A stretch of 64,000 nt of DNA, from NCBI RefSeq assembly GCF_000422345.1, contig NZ_AULP01000002.1:186001-250000 (forward strand), in the 5' to 3' direction. Both the position numbers and the translations under genes were made by a program. Shown piece by piece: positions 19,508 through 28,649 of this stretch. How positions within the stretch are numbered: the first letter of the stretch is position 1; each line of letters begins with the position of its first letter. A model generated the notes under the pieces. That model was not told where the DNA came from and did not search any database. It saw nothing but the letters and a program-made list of their open reading frames with translations. Origin of the DNA: Neomelitea salexigens DSM 19753. Its GTDB lineage: Bacteria; Pseudomonadota; Gammaproteobacteria; Pseudomonadales; Spongiibacteraceae.

Positions 19508-21016
19508 CTACTGCTCCTGGAGCGCTAATTCAATAGCCGGTGCTCCGGCATCTAATCGAGACCACATCATTCCGTGAAGGGCCAAACGCGTATTCGCCGA
19601 CCAATAGCTCTTTTTAATTGCAGAAATTTGCAGCAAGGCTTCGTGCGCCTCGCGGTGAGCGTTCAATACTTCTAACCACGCCTTTCTGCCCACTTTAAAC
19701 TGCCTTAAAAAGCTATCGACTAAGTTCACCGCCGCGCGCGCCGCTTCCACTTGCGCGTAAAACTGCTCTTGCGAGGCATTGCGTTCGGAATACGCGCTGC
19801 TGACGATGTCGGTGACATCGCGTTTGGAATAAACCAGGTCTTGCTCTGCGCCATGCAAACGCTGAAGAATTGCCCGGTAACTGTTATACCCCTTGAGGCC
19901 GCTGTCGCTGGAAAACTGCAGCACCAATTGCGTTGATGAGTCCGGCGTGAAATCCCCAGCAGATTGGTCGAGCTGCGTGCTGTACTGCAAGCTCAACTGC
20001 GGATACACCGCCGACTTAGCCACCTTTACCCGCGCTTTTTGCAGAGCAATTTCGGCGCCTGCGAGTTGTGGTGCGGGGTGGTACTTGATTGCCCGATCAT
20101 CAAGTATTTTGAACATTTCTTCATGGGACAGACGATAACGCTCAGCGGGCCAGCGCACCTCTCGCACAGAACGATGCAACAAAGACTCTAAGTGAAGGCG
20201 ACTGCGCAGCAATACCGATTTACTGGCCTGTAAGCCAGCCCGCGCCTGACTCAGCCGAGTCTGGGCGGTTTGAATATCAGCCTCCGGAGACACCCCTAAC
20301 GACGCACGACGACTAATCGTATCGAGCAAGGCCTGAAGATTATTGATATAGCGCGCCCACAGTTGGCCCTGCTCTTTCGCCAGCACAACATTCAGGTAGG
20401 CCTCACTGGTGTCTAAGGCCAAGTCCAGGCGTGTTTGATTCAGTTCGGCCAAAGCGCGATATTGTCCCGCTTCGGCCTCTTTTAGCTCTGCGGAGGTGCG
20501 CCCGCCCATCCACAACGGCTGGATAATATTGACCGTTGTGGCAGAGGCGTCGTTACTTGCCTGGCGAGCCGTGACCGACATATAAGGGTAAAAACCGCTG
20601 CGCGCCCCCGAAATTTCAAAGCCCGTGGCCTCAACCTCGGCCAGCGCCCGCACCACATTTGGGTGCTCACTCCACACGCTGGCTAACACCTGACCCAGGC
20701 TGAGCGCATCGGGCTTATCAGCGTCTTCGGAATACAGCTGAACACCAACACTCACCTCGCCGTTGGGCTCCATGGGTGCGAAAGCATAGGAATTGAGAAC
20801 CACGTCTTGATCATTCGACGGCGGGGCCATTGAGCGAAGCATAACTTCCGAATAAAGCACGCCCCGTTGATTTTTCTCCGGCAAGTTCGCCGATGATTCA
20901 GTGGTCGTCGAGCAGCCAGCGACCGACACGGCCACCAAGCCGCTAACCAGCATCATCCCCTTTCGGATAGCGACCATGGGCCGCGGAGTCATTCGATTTT
21001 TTGTTATCTGGGGCAT
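19508..21016 (-). CDS. TolC family outer-membrane channel lipoprotein of the type I system
   Basis: A 502-residue outer-membrane efflux-type protein. The N-terminus carries a lipobox, VAGC with Cys at residue 35, so it is probably a lipoprotein as are many LapE/TolC relatives. Two OEP repeats follow, one around residues 110-290 and one around 300-490, with the expected long helices. The first gene of the operon tolC-like, ABC, hlyD. The true start may be an internal Met (residues 14 or 21) because the N-terminal extension before the signal sequence is long; the first ATG has only a GGTGG directly upstream. A candidate promoter is at 21224-21252. Confidence 0.92.
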   Translation of the reverse strand: MPQITKNRMTPRPMVAIRKGMMLVSGLVAVSVAGCSTTTESSANLPEKNQRGVLYSEVMLRSMAPPSNDQDVVLNSYAFAPMEPNGEVSVGVQLYSEDADKPDALSLGQVLASVWSEHPNVVRALAEVEATGFEISGARSGFYPYMSVTARQASNDASATTVNIIQPLWMGGRTSAELKEAEAGQYRALAELNQTRLDLALDTSEAYLNVVLAKEQGQLWARYINNLQALLDTISRRASLGVSPEADIQTAQTRLSQARAGLQASKSVLLRSRLHLESLLHRSVREVRWPAERYRLSHEEMFKILDDRAIKYHPAPQLAGAEIALQKARVKVAKSAVYPQLSLQYSTQLDQSAGDFTPDSSTQLVLQFSSDSGLKGYNSYRAILQRLHGAEQDLVYSKRDVTDIVSSAYSERNASQEQFYAQVEAARAAVNLVDSFLRQFKVGRKAWLEVLNAHREAHEALLQISAIKKSYWSANTRLALHGMMWSRLDAGAPAIELALQEQ

Positions 21017-21334
21017 ACCACCAACTTAACCATTCCATGGGTTGGTGACACAGGGAGAAATAGACGGTGACAATCACGAGTGGATTCTCACGCTTTGCAC
21101 ACTATCCCTGTGCACCTTCGCGCCCACTGACATCCTCGTCAGCGCCCCAGCCTGGGGGATCGGCACGAATTTCCGCTTTAACAAAGAGTGATTGTTTTAC
21201 AACCACCCAAAAAACGATCCGCGATACTAGCAGACCGCCCTATACCGCGCAAACAACTGCACATCCGTGCAAATTAGCGCATTGCCATAATATATACACA
21301 GCCAATTTCTGCTGGCAAGCCTAGATGACATGTA
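21017..21334 (-). promoter_or_regulatory. Upstream region and candidate promoter of the type I secretion operon
   Basis: No gene is seen in these 318 bases. On the minus strand TTGCGC (21252-21247), a 17-base spacer and TAGTAT (21229-21224) form a plausible sigma-70 promoter reading toward the TolC-like gene, leaving a leader of about 200 bases. The 85-codon plus-strand open frame at 21067-21324 has the Ser/Thr/His-rich composition of non-coding sequence. The terminator of purT, which converges from nowhere here, is not needed since purT reads away in the same direction from upstream. Confidence 0.45.
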
Positions 21335-22516
21335 TTACAAATTTATTTTCACCGCTTCACTCGCAGCAATGGCTTTTGCCTTGGCGTCGTTTACATCCAC
21401 GCCGCGTGCCAAGGCAACCCCCATTCTTCTCTGGCCATTCACCTCTGGTTTGCCGAAGAGCCTCAGCTGAGTATCACTTTCTGCCAAGGCTTTATGGAGG
21501 TTGTCGAACCGCGTCGCGTTGGAAACGCCATCGACCAAAATCACCGCAGAGGCCGACGGCCCATGGTTAGCAATGTTGGGGATAGGCAAGCCGAGAATCG
21601 CGCGAGCGTGCAGAGCAAACTCTGACAGATCCTGCGAAATCAGTGTGACAAGCCCCGTGTCATGGGGGCGCGGGGACACCTCACTGAACCACACCTGATC
21701 GCCTTTTATAAACAGCTCTACACCAAACAGCCCCCAACCGCCGAGCGCTGCAGTGACGGATTCTGCAATAGACTTCGACGCCGCCAACGCCGCCTCAGAC
21801 ATCGCCTGGGGCTGCCAGGACTCTCGATAATCCCCAGCCTCCTGGCGATGACCAATAGGCGCACAGAAGCTGCAACCATCGCGGTGTCTGACAGTGAGCA
21901 GGGTAATTTCGTAATCGAAGTCGACAAAGCCTTCAACGATCACCCGCCCCGCCCCTGCGCGGCCACCCTGCTGGGCATAGTCCCAGGCCTTAGAAAGCTC
22001 TGATGCACTGCGCAGCAGGCTCTGCCCTTTGCCAGAAGAGCTCATAATGGGCTTAATCACGCAGGGAAAACCAATCGCCTCAACCGCGGCGCAAAAGTCA
22101 TCATAGTTGTCAGCAAAGCGATACGGCGACGTTGCAATACCCAGGGTTTCTGCCGCCAAGCGACGTATTCCTTCGCGATTCATAGTGAGTTGCGCCGCTC
22201 GTGCACTGGGCACCACATTAACGCCCTCGCGCTCAAGTTCTACCAGCACATCGGTCGCTATCGCTTCGATTTCTGGCACAACGTAGTCGGGCTTCTCTAA
22301 TTCGATAACCCTGCGCAGCTCGTCGCCATCAAGCATTGAAAAACAGTAACTTCGATCAGCCACTTGCATGGCCGGCGCATTTTCGTAGCGGTCACAGGCG
22401 ATAACCTCAACCCCCAGGCGCTGCAGCTCAATGGCGACCTCTTTGCCCAACTCGCCTGAGCCACACAACAGGACCTTGCAAGCACTGCTACTAAACGGCG
22501 TACCGATGGAAACCAT
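21335..22516 (-). CDS. purT: Formate-dependent GAR transformylase (PurT)
   Basis: PurT uses formate and ATP to formylate glycinamide ribonucleotide in purine synthesis, bypassing the folate-dependent PurN. The 393-residue ATP-grasp protein has the N-terminal [17 protein letters not shown] binding motif (about 20-36), [11 protein letters not shown], the ATP-grasp [12 protein letters not shown] loop (about 153-164), [17 protein letters not shown] and [13 protein letters not shown]. It lies 34 bases after pgpA on the same strand and may be the last gene of the riboflavin operon. Several bases before the ATG (GGTAG) are only a weak ribosome-binding match. Confidence 0.96.
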   Translation of the reverse strand: MVSIGTPFSSSACKVLLCGSGELGKEVAIELQRLGVEVIACDRYENAPAMQVADRSYCFSMLDGDELRRVIELEKPDYVVPEIEAIATDVLVELEREGVNVVPSARAAQLTMNREGIRRLAAETLGIATSPYRFADNYDDFCAAVEAIGFPCVIKPIMSSSGKGQSLLRSASELSKAWDYAQQGGRAGAGRVIVEGFVDFDYEITLLTVRHRDGCSFCAPIGHRQEAGDYRESWQPQAMSEAALAASKSIAESVTAALGGWGLFGVELFIKGDQVWFSEVSPRPHDTGLVTLISQDLSEFALHARAILGLPIPNIANHGPSASAVILVDGVSNATRFDNLHKALAESDTQLRLFGKPEVNGQRRMGVALARGVDVNDAKAKAIAASEAVKINL

Positions 22517-22550
22517 ACCTAGCTACCCTCACTACCAACACGTGTACTGA

Positions 22551-23024
22551 TCACAATAAAAGAAACGCCAACTGCAACACGACAAAGGCATAAAAGCCTG
22601 CCAATACATCGTCGACCATAATACCCAAACCACCGTGTACTTTTGCGTCAAGTACACGAATCGGCCACGGTTTCCAGATATCAAACAGGCGAAATAATGC
22701 GAAGCCGGCCACAACCCAATACCAACCCTGAGGCAGCAAAAACAGCGCGATCCATAGACCGATAAACTCGTCCCAAACGATGCCGCCGTGGTCGTGTACG
22801 CCCAGGGCTCGCGCCGTTTCACCGCAAAGGTAAATGCCTAACCCAAAAGCCGCGACCACCACTAAAATGTAGCTACTGGGCGGCAGGTACTGCAGCAAAT
22901 ACCAAAGCGGCAACGCAGCTAGCGAGCCAAACGTGCCCGGCGCCTTGGGCGACAAGCCGCTGCCGAACCCCAACGACAGTAAGTGTGTTGGATGGCGCAA
23001 ATAGCTAATCGGTATCTTTTTCAT
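22551..23024 (-). CDS. pgpA: Phosphatidylglycerophosphatase A
   Basis: PgpA removes phosphate from phosphatidylglycerophosphate to give phosphatidylglycerol in the inner membrane. The 157-residue protein has the family PKAPGTFGSLAALP motif (about 25-38), VWDEFIGLW (about 82-90) and the metal-binding VDDVLAG near 137-143, with three to four membrane segments. It starts six bases after the thiL stop, in the usual nusB-thiL-pgpA order. Confidence 0.95.
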   Translation of the reverse strand: MKKIPISYLRHPTHLLSLGFGSGLSPKAPGTFGSLAALPLWYLLQYLPPSSYILVVVAAFGLGIYLCGETARALGVHDHGGIVWDEFIGLWIALFLLPQGWYWVVAGFALFRLFDIWKPWPIRVLDAKVHGGLGIMVDDVLAGFYAFVVLQLAFLLL

Positions 23025-23030
23025 AACGCC

Positions 23031-23990
23031 TCAAAAATGTTGGTATCCCGCAGCGGTCTCATAGACAACGCCCTCGGCATCCAGGCACTTGAGCCCGGCG
23101 CCATCGATAACTTCCCCGATGCAGTGCAATGGCAATGCTAAGGTCTTTTCCAGTGCGCGAAGGTGGGCCTGATATTGCCCAGGAACAGTAAAACAAAGTT
23201 CGTAATCATCACCGCCGGACAGGGCATAGTCGACGCCTTGCGCAACATCGCGCAACCCCATCGCCACGGGCAGCCTCTCGGTATAAATGGTGGCGCCCAC
23301 GCCGCTTGCTCGCAGAATGTGACCAAGATCGGCCACTAAGCCATCGGAGATATCGACTGCCGCATTGGCTACACCGCGCAGTGCCTGGCCTAAGGCCAAA
23401 CGCGGCAATGGGGAATGGTAACGTTGAAGGTAGCCTTGCTGAGCATCTGTTGGCGAGAGCGTTTCAAGATAATCTAAGGCGGCTCTCGCGCCGCCCAGCT
23501 CACCGGAAACATAAACAAGGTCTCCGGGTCGCGCGCCATTACGCAACAGTGCCTGTCCCTTGGGCACGCTGCCCATGACTTGTAGGCTAAGACAGAGTGG
23601 GCCGCGAGTGGTATCACCACCCACCAAGGACACGCCGTAGCGCTCGGCCTCTGCGGCCAACACTCGGCTAAACTCTTGCAGCCAACTCTCGTTGAGCTCC
23701 GGCGCAGTCAGGGCAAGCGTAAAAGCCTCAGGGCAGGCGCCAGCCGCTGCTAAATCACTGATGCACACGGCCAGGGATCGCACCGCCAGCTTCGCCGGCG
23801 CGTAGTGGCGGGGAAAATGCACCCCCTCGACCAAGGTGTCCACCGACAACACCAGCTCTTCATCTGCCGCCGGCGAGAGCACCGCACAGTCGTCGCCGAT
23901 ACCATGACGGACAAACGATGAAGTCCGTGACAGGGGCTTAAAAAAGCGCTCGATCAGCGTGAATTCACCGGGGCGATTCGGCGTTGTCAT
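23031..23990 (-). CDS. thiL: Thiamine-monophosphate kinase
   Basis: ThiL phosphorylates thiamine monophosphate to the active cofactor thiamine pyrophosphate. The 319-residue protein has the GIGDDCAVL motif (about 27-35), LVEGVHFP, VGGDTTRG (about 118-125) and DISDGLVADL (about 212-221) of the AIR synthase-like fold. It is outside the riboswitch-controlled operon, so the final step of thiamine synthesis is regulated separately, as in most bacteria. It begins five bases after nusB. Confidence 0.96.
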   Translation of the reverse strand: MTTPNRPGEFTLIERFFKPLSRTSSFVRHGIGDDCAVLSPAADEELVLSVDTLVEGVHFPRHYAPAKLAVRSLAVCISDLAAAGACPEAFTLALTAPELNESWLQEFSRVLAAEAERYGVSLVGGDTTRGPLCLSLQVMGSVPKGQALLRNGARPGDLVYVSGELGGARAALDYLETLSPTDAQQGYLQRYHSPLPRLALGQALRGVANAAVDISDGLVADLGHILRASGVGATIYTERLPVAMGLRDVAQGVDYALSGGDDYELCFTVPGQYQAHLRALEKTLALPLHCIGEVIDGAGLKCLDAEGVVYETAAGYQHF

Positions 23991-23995
23991 CGTAC

Positions 23996-24475
23996 TTAGC
24001 CGTCGCGCCGTTTTTTCTCAGCGCCAACTTCCAATTCACGTGCGCTCGCCGCAACTTGATCTAACACACCATTAATGTAGCGGTAACCGTCTGTCGCACC
24101 GAAGCGCTTAGCGAGGTTTACCGTTTCGTTGATCGCCACCTTGTAGGGCACGTCGATACGGCACAGCAACTCGTAGCACCCCATGTACAACAGGCAGAGT
24201 TCGATGGGGTCCAGGTCATTGAGCTGACGATCGAGGTGGGGCTCAAAGGCCGCCTGCAGCTCGCTCAGTTTTGCCGGGATGTTATGCAGCAGCTCATGAA
24301 AGAAGGCCTTGTCGACATTCTTCATGTCGTAGTCCGTCTGGAACTGCGCCTCAATAACGTTTAGAGGCTGAGAGGCCATTTGCCACTGATAAAGTGCCTG
24401 CAAAGCGTAGTGCCGCGCTTTGCGGCGGGAGGCCGCCAGCTGATTTTTGGCGTGTTGCTCGGGGCGATTGGCCAC
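23996..24475 (-). CDS. nusB: Transcription antitermination factor NusB
   Basis: NusB binds boxA with NusE and supports rRNA antitermination. The 159-residue helical protein shows RRKARHYALQALYQWQ near 17-32 and the VPYKVAINETVNLAKRFG block (about 112-129) followed by YRYINGVLDQVA. It sits between ribH (70 bases upstream) and thiL (5 bases downstream), the standard gammaproteobacterial order. The tail is Lys/Arg-rich. Confidence 0.96.
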   Translation of the reverse strand: MANRPEQHAKNQLAASRRKARHYALQALYQWQMASQPLNVIEAQFQTDYDMKNVDKAFFHELLHNIPAKLSELQAAFEPHLDRQLNDLDPIELCLLYMGCYELLCRIDVPYKVAINETVNLAKRFGATDGYRYINGVLDQVAASARELEVGAEKKRRDG

Positions 24476-24545
24476 AATGTTACTCCAACTATAAAGAACC
24501 AGTGCGAACGAGTTGCCGCACCGTATTACCGCTCGTTAACCGCGT

Positions 24546-25007
24546 TTAAATTTGCTTGAGCAGGTTGACCATTTCGATGGCCGACATCGCAGCCTCTTCA
24601 CCTTTATTGCCGGCTTTAGTGCCCGCGCGCTCAATGGCTTGCTCAATGGTATCGACGGTCAAAACACCAAAAGATACGGGCACATTGTATTGCATTGACA
24701 CCTGCGCCAAGCCCTTAGTGCACTCGCCTGCCACGTATTCAAAATGCGGGGTGCCGCCGCGAATGACTGCACCGAGTGCGATGATGGCATCATACTTTTC
24801 AGTGGCGGCTACTTTTTGGCAAACCAGGGGAATTTCAAACGCACCCGGCGCACGAATGATCGTGATATCGTCTTCGCTAACGCCGTGACGACGCAGTGCA
24901 TCGCAAGCGCCTTCCAGCAGGCTTTCTACAACGAAGCTGTTCCAGCGACCCACTACAATGGCGAAAGAGCCCGCCACACCTGTAAATGTACCTTCGATTG
25001 TTTTCAT
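24546..25007 (-). CDS. ribH: 6,7-dimethyl-8-ribityllumazine synthase
   Basis: RibH condenses the pyrimidinedione with dihydroxybutanone phosphate to lumazine, the penultimate riboflavin step. The 153-residue protein has the RWNSFV start region, PGAFEIPL (about 50-57), the [16 protein letters not shown] active-site block (about 77-92) and [17 protein letters not shown] with the conserved C-terminal Lys-Gly region GNKGEEAA. It normally forms 60-mers or decamers. GGAACG precedes the ATG; the gene follows ribBA by 52 bases. Confidence 0.96.
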   Translation of the reverse strand: MKTIEGTFTGVAGSFAIVVGRWNSFVVESLLEGACDALRRHGVSEDDITIIRAPGAFEIPLVCQKVAATEKYDAIIALGAVIRGGTPHFEYVAGECTKGLAQVSMQYNVPVSFGVLTVDTIEQAIERAGTKAGNKGEEAAMSAIEMVNLLKQI

Positions 25008-25059
25008 AACCGTTCCTTAAATGTATTCAATAAGCCTGGCGCTAACGCCTCACCTGCGC

Positions 25060-26184
25060 TCAGGAAAAATTCTCGGGGCTGACAAATTCAACGACTTCCA
25101 GGTCGAAACCTGAAATAGCGTTGTACTTCACTGGCGCGCCCATCAGGCGCAATTTGCCAACACCAACATCGCGCAATATCTGCGAGCCCAAGCCGATATT
25201 AAAGTAGGTATTTTGGTACTGCGCACTATCTCCCTGCTGGGGCGACTTCACACCGCGCGCAATATCCAGTTCGGCAAGAATATCCTGACCCTGCTCGCGA
25301 TTCGCCAGCAATACCAATACGCCGCCCTGCTCCGCCAAAACCGACAAACTGCGGTGCATATTCCAGCCGGTCGTCGAGCCAGGAGGCTGCGCCTGCAATA
25401 AATCGCGAACCGTAGAGCCCAAATGAACACGGGCCAAGGTAGGCTGCTCGGCGTCGATGTCGCCTTTTTGCAGGGCAAAATGCACCTCACCAGCCACTGA
25501 ATCGCGGTAGGCGTGCAGAATAAACTCACCGAAGTCGGTATTGATGGTGCCGCTGCTCAGCTTTTCGACGGTCTGCTCATTAAGCACCTGATAATGGATG
25601 AGGTCAGCAATCGTGCCCATCTTAAGGTCGTGCTCGGCAGCGAAGGTCTCGAGGTCTTCGCGGCGCGCCATCGTGCCGTCCTCGTTCATAATTTCGCAGA
25701 TCACACCGGTGGGCTCAAAACCGGCAAGCTTAGACAAATCACAGGCCGCCTCAGTGTGCCCTGCGCGGCTCAACACGCCGCCGGGCTCAGCCATTAGCGG
25801 GAAAATATGGCCTGGCTGAACAATGTCTTCCGCCACGGCATTGCGGGCCGCAGCGGTACGCACCGTGTGTGCGCGATCGGCGGCGGAAATGCCCGTCGTC
25901 ACGCCCTCGCGCGCTTCAATAGACAGCGTAAATTTAGTACCAAAGCCAGAGGCATTGCGGTCTACCATCAGCGGCAGCGCAAGCTGCTCGCAGCGCTCGC
26001 GCGTCATTGGCATGCAAATCAAGCCGCGCCCGTGGGTCGCCATAAAGTTGATATCCTGCGGCCGCACACACTCAGCAGCCATCACCAGATCGCCTTCATT
26101 CTCGCGATCCTCGTCATCCATCAAGATCACCATCTTGCCGAGACGGATGTCCTGAATCAGCTCTTCTACTGTGCTAAATGCCAT
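25060..26184 (-). CDS. ribBA: Dihydroxybutanone phosphate synthase with degenerate GTP cyclohydrolase II domain
   Basis: Residues 1-200 are RibB, which makes 3,4-dihydroxy-2-butanone 4-phosphate from ribulose 5-phosphate: [12 protein letters not shown] (23-34), [25 protein letters not shown] and [11 protein letters not shown] are all intact. Residues 205-374 align with RibA but the zinc-binding cysteines are gone: where RibA has HSECLTGD and CDCG, this protein reads [12 protein letters not shown] with no cysteine in the whole half. The domain is therefore predicted not to act as GTP cyclohydrolase, and the intact ribA at 1-590 would do that job. Such hybrids are common in proteobacteria. It starts one base after the ribE stop. 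Confidence 0.94.
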   Translation of the reverse strand: MAFSTVEELIQDIRLGKMVILMDDEDRENEGDLVMAAECVRPQDINFMATHGRGLICMPMTRERCEQLALPLMVDRNASGFGTKFTLSIEAREGVTTGISAADRAHTVRTAAARNAVAEDIVQPGHIFPLMAEPGGVLSRAGHTEAACDLSKLAGFEPTGVICEIMNEDGTMARREDLETFAAEHDLKMGTIADLIHYQVLNEQTVEKLSSGTINTDFGEFILHAYRDSVAGEVHFALQKGDIDAEQPTLARVHLGSTVRDLLQAQPPGSTTGWNMHRSLSVLAEQGGVLVLLANREQGQDILAELDIARGVKSPQQGDSAQYQNTYFNIGLGSQILRDVGVGKLRLMGAPVKYNAISGFDLEVVEFVSPENFS

Positions 26185-26185
26185 A

Positions 26186-26848
26186 TCATTTCGCCTTCAT
26201 AAAACCATTTTCGGCCAGCGTGGCCATTGTAATTCCGCCGCTATTACCGTGATCAGCCGCCGCGTCGAGCAGGCGCTCCAAATACCGTGCAATAACGTCT
26301 ACTTCCAGATTAACCCTGCCCCCAACGGCATACTGCGCAATAATCGTTTCAGCCGCGGTATGGGGCACAATATTCAAATCAAAGGCCGCCCCGTCGACAC
26401 GGTTTACCGTTAAGCTTACGCCGTCGACACAAATCGACCCTTTGTGGGCGATATATCGGGCTAGTTCGTCCGGCGCTTGAATGCGCACATTGATTGAGCG
26501 CGCATCCTTTTTCATTTCCACTATTTGCCCTACGCCGTCGACGTGACCACTAACGATATGCCCGTCAAAGCGGCTGCTCGCGAGCATCGCCCGCTCAAGA
26601 TTGACCGCAGCGCCAACACTGGCCTGGGCAAAATTGCTATGGGCCAGCGTTTCCCGGGACACATCTGCCCAAAAACCATCGCCGGGGAGTTCTACCACGG
26701 TTAAACAAACACCGCTTGTGGCAATGCTGTCTCCAAGCTTAACCTCGGCCAGGGGCAGCGAGCCGGTACGAATATACACTCGCAGGTCGCCATTGCGAGG
26801 TTGCATTGCGGCAATTTCGCCAACCGCTTCAATAATCCCGGTAAACAT
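26186..26848 (-). CDS. ribE: Riboflavin synthase, alpha subunit (cluster copy)
   Basis: Riboflavin synthase dismutates two lumazine molecules to riboflavin and the pyrimidinedione. The 220-residue protein starts MFTGIIEAVG and has two tandem lumazine-binding barrels (about 1-97 and 98-200), with GVCLTV and SGHVDGVG at the ends of the first and GVSLTVN in the second, and a C-terminal helix RYLERLLDAA. The ribD stop overlaps its ATG by one base. A second, distinct riboflavin synthase is encoded at 50648. Confidence 0.96.
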   Translation of the reverse strand: MFTGIIEAVGEIAAMQPRNGDLRVYIRTGSLPLAEVKLGDSIATSGVCLTVVELPGDGFWADVSRETLAHSNFAQASVGAAVNLERAMLASSRFDGHIVSGHVDGVGQIVEMKKDARSINVRIQAPDELARYIAHKGSICVDGVSLTVNRVDGAAFDLNIVPHTAAETIIAQYAVGGRVNLEVDVIARYLERLLDAAADHGNSGGITMATLAENGFMKAK

Positions 26849-27993
26849 CAGTTTTGCTCAACCTCTGCATCAACCACCTTTGGTCGACAGTGCCAACGCC
26901 AGTCACCCCCGATAGCGCGGCCGTCAATAATTTCTATGCGCTGTTTGTCGGCCATATTCTGAAGCGGCAAGGCCGCCAAACCCCGAGCATCGCTACCCAG
27001 CATGCAAGGCGCCACGTACACAAACCAATCATCAATCAAACCTGCCTGCAAAAATGCACCCGTCAGCGTTGCGCCGGCTTCCAGCATCACCTCGTTGCAG
27101 GCCCGCTCACCAAGGTGTTGCAGCAGCGACTCCAGACATACCCGGCCGCCGCCGTCCGCGGGCAGGCGCTGTATCTCTGCACCAGCAGCTTGTAGCGCCG
27201 CGGCCTTCGCGCCGTGATCGCTTACCGTTGCAATGAGGACATCGCCCCCACCTGAGAACAGCTTGGCACCCGGTGGAGTGCGGAGCTGCGAGTCCAATAT
27301 GACTCGCAGCGGCTGCCGCCATACCCCACCTTGATAATCGGCCAACGGTGAGCGAAAGCTGTCTGGCCGCACGGTGAACGCGGCGTCATCGTCGATAACC
27401 GTATCCACGCCACTGACAATGGCGCAGCTCTGCGCGCGCAGTCGCTGAACATCGGCACGCGCCTCTGGACCGGTAATCCACTGGCTTTGCCCATTGGCCA
27501 TCGCCGTTCGACCATCGAGGCTCATGGCCGACTTGGCCGTCACCCAGGGTAGCCCACCCGCAATGCGGCGAATGAAGCCCCGGTTTAATGCACGGGCTTC
27601 CTCTTCCAGCAGCCCACATTCTACGTCGATATTTGCCTCGCGCAGCATCGCAACACCCCGCCCAGCCACCAAGGGATTGGGATCACCGGTTGCAATCACC
27701 ACCCGCGTGACACCGGCGTTTATCAGCGCCTGAGCGCAGGGCGGTGTACGGCCAAAATGGCTGCATGGCTCGAGCGTGACATACGCCGTGCAACCCCTGG
27801 CGTCGTCGAGCTGGGCCAACGCATTCACTTCGGCGTGCCCCTCTCCGGCGCGCTGATGCCAGCCTTCTGCGACCAGCTGCCCCGCTCGGGTAATCACACA
27901 ACCGACCCGCGGATTGGGGCTCGTTGAATAACGACCGCGATCCGCCAACTGCAGGGCACGCGCCATCGCTTGTCGGTCGCTGAGGGAGATCAT
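26848..27993 (-). CDS. ribD: Bifunctional pyrimidine deaminase/reductase RibD
   Basis: RibD deaminates and then reduces the riboflavin pyrimidine intermediate. In 381 residues the N-terminal zinc deaminase domain carries HAEVNAL (about 54-60) and LEPCSHFGRTPPC (about 78-90); the C-terminal reductase domain (about 150-370) has AKSAMSLDGRTA, GVDTV and EAGATLTGAFLQAGL. It starts six bases after nrdR, as in many gammaproteobacteria, so the operon probably begins with nrdR. Confidence 0.96.
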   Translation of the reverse strand: MISLSDRQAMARALQLADRGRYSTSPNPRVGCVITRAGQLVAEGWHQRAGEGHAEVNALAQLDDARGCTAYVTLEPCSHFGRTPPCAQALINAGVTRVVIATGDPNPLVAGRGVAMLREANIDVECGLLEEEARALNRGFIRRIAGGLPWVTAKSAMSLDGRTAMANGQSQWITGPEARADVQRLRAQSCAIVSGVDTVIDDDAAFTVRPDSFRSPLADYQGGVWRQPLRVILDSQLRTPPGAKLFSGGGDVLIATVSDHGAKAAALQAAGAEIQRLPADGGGRVCLESLLQHLGERACNEVMLEAGATLTGAFLQAGLIDDWFVYVAPCMLGSDARGLAALPLQNMADKQRIEIIDGRAIGGDWRWHCRPKVVDAEVEQN

Positions 27994-27999
27994 CGGGGC

Positions 28000-28482
28000 T
28001 TACTTCAACTTATTAAGGTCTACGCCGCCGGGCTCGGCGGACAAACGGTCAATTTCGGCTCGAAATTCATCAAGATCCTGAAAGCTGCGGTACACGCTGG
28101 CAAAGCGCACATAGGCAACGTGATCCAGCGCTTTCAGCGCTTCCATCACCTGCTCGCCAACATCGCGACTGTGCACCTCGCGCTCACCGGTGGCTTGCAG
28201 CCGCCGCTTGAGGTCGCTGATCTCCGCTTCAATGCTCTCAACACTGACCGGGCGCTTCTCCAGCGCTTTGAGAATACCGGAGCGCAGCTTCTCTTCATCG
28301 AAAGGTTCGCGGGAGCCGTCCGTCTTGATCACTTTTGGCATTAACAGCTCAGCGCTCTCGTAGGTCGTAAAGCGCTCGCTGCATGAAAGGCACTCGCGCC
28401 GCCGACGCACCTGACCACCCTCAGCCACCAGGCGAGAATCAATCACTTTGGTATCGTCGAAACTGCAAAATGGGCAGCGCAC
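28000..28482 (-). CDS. nrdR: Transcriptional repressor NrdR
   Basis: NrdR represses ribonucleotide reductase genes in response to dATP/ATP. The 160-residue protein has the N-terminal zinc ribbon (C3, C6, C31, C34; MRCPFCSF and [12 protein letters not shown]) and an ATP-cone domain from about residue 49 ([16 protein letters not shown]) to 139. It leads the nrdR-ribD-ribE-ribBA-ribH-nusB-thiL-pgpA series and is divergent from the lytic transglycosylase gene at 28650, with 167 bases between them. Confidence 0.97.
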   Translation of the reverse strand: MRCPFCSFDDTKVIDSRLVAEGGQVRRRRECLSCSERFTTYESAELLMPKVIKTDGSREPFDEEKLRSGILKALEKRPVSVESIEAEISDLKRRLQATGEREVHSRDVGEQVMEALKALDHVAYVRFASVYRSFQDLDEFRAEIDRLSAEPGGVDLNKLK

Positions 28483-28649
28483 AAAAATGGCCCTCCAAAA
28501 ACGCAGAATTCTAGCAGCTCCGCTACTTCAGTGACAGTACAAGCACAAAAACCAACAGCGTTATGCTCGCGATTAGGGCTTGCGATACCGGGCGGCAACG
28601 CTAAACTCTGACATTTGTAGCACAAATATAAATAACGCAGGGATTCCGC

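Noticed and set aside
21067-21324. 85-codon plus-strand frame upstream of the TolC-like gene
   Set aside because: Ser/Thr/Pro-rich composition, no start signal, and overlap with the candidate promoter of the secretion operon.
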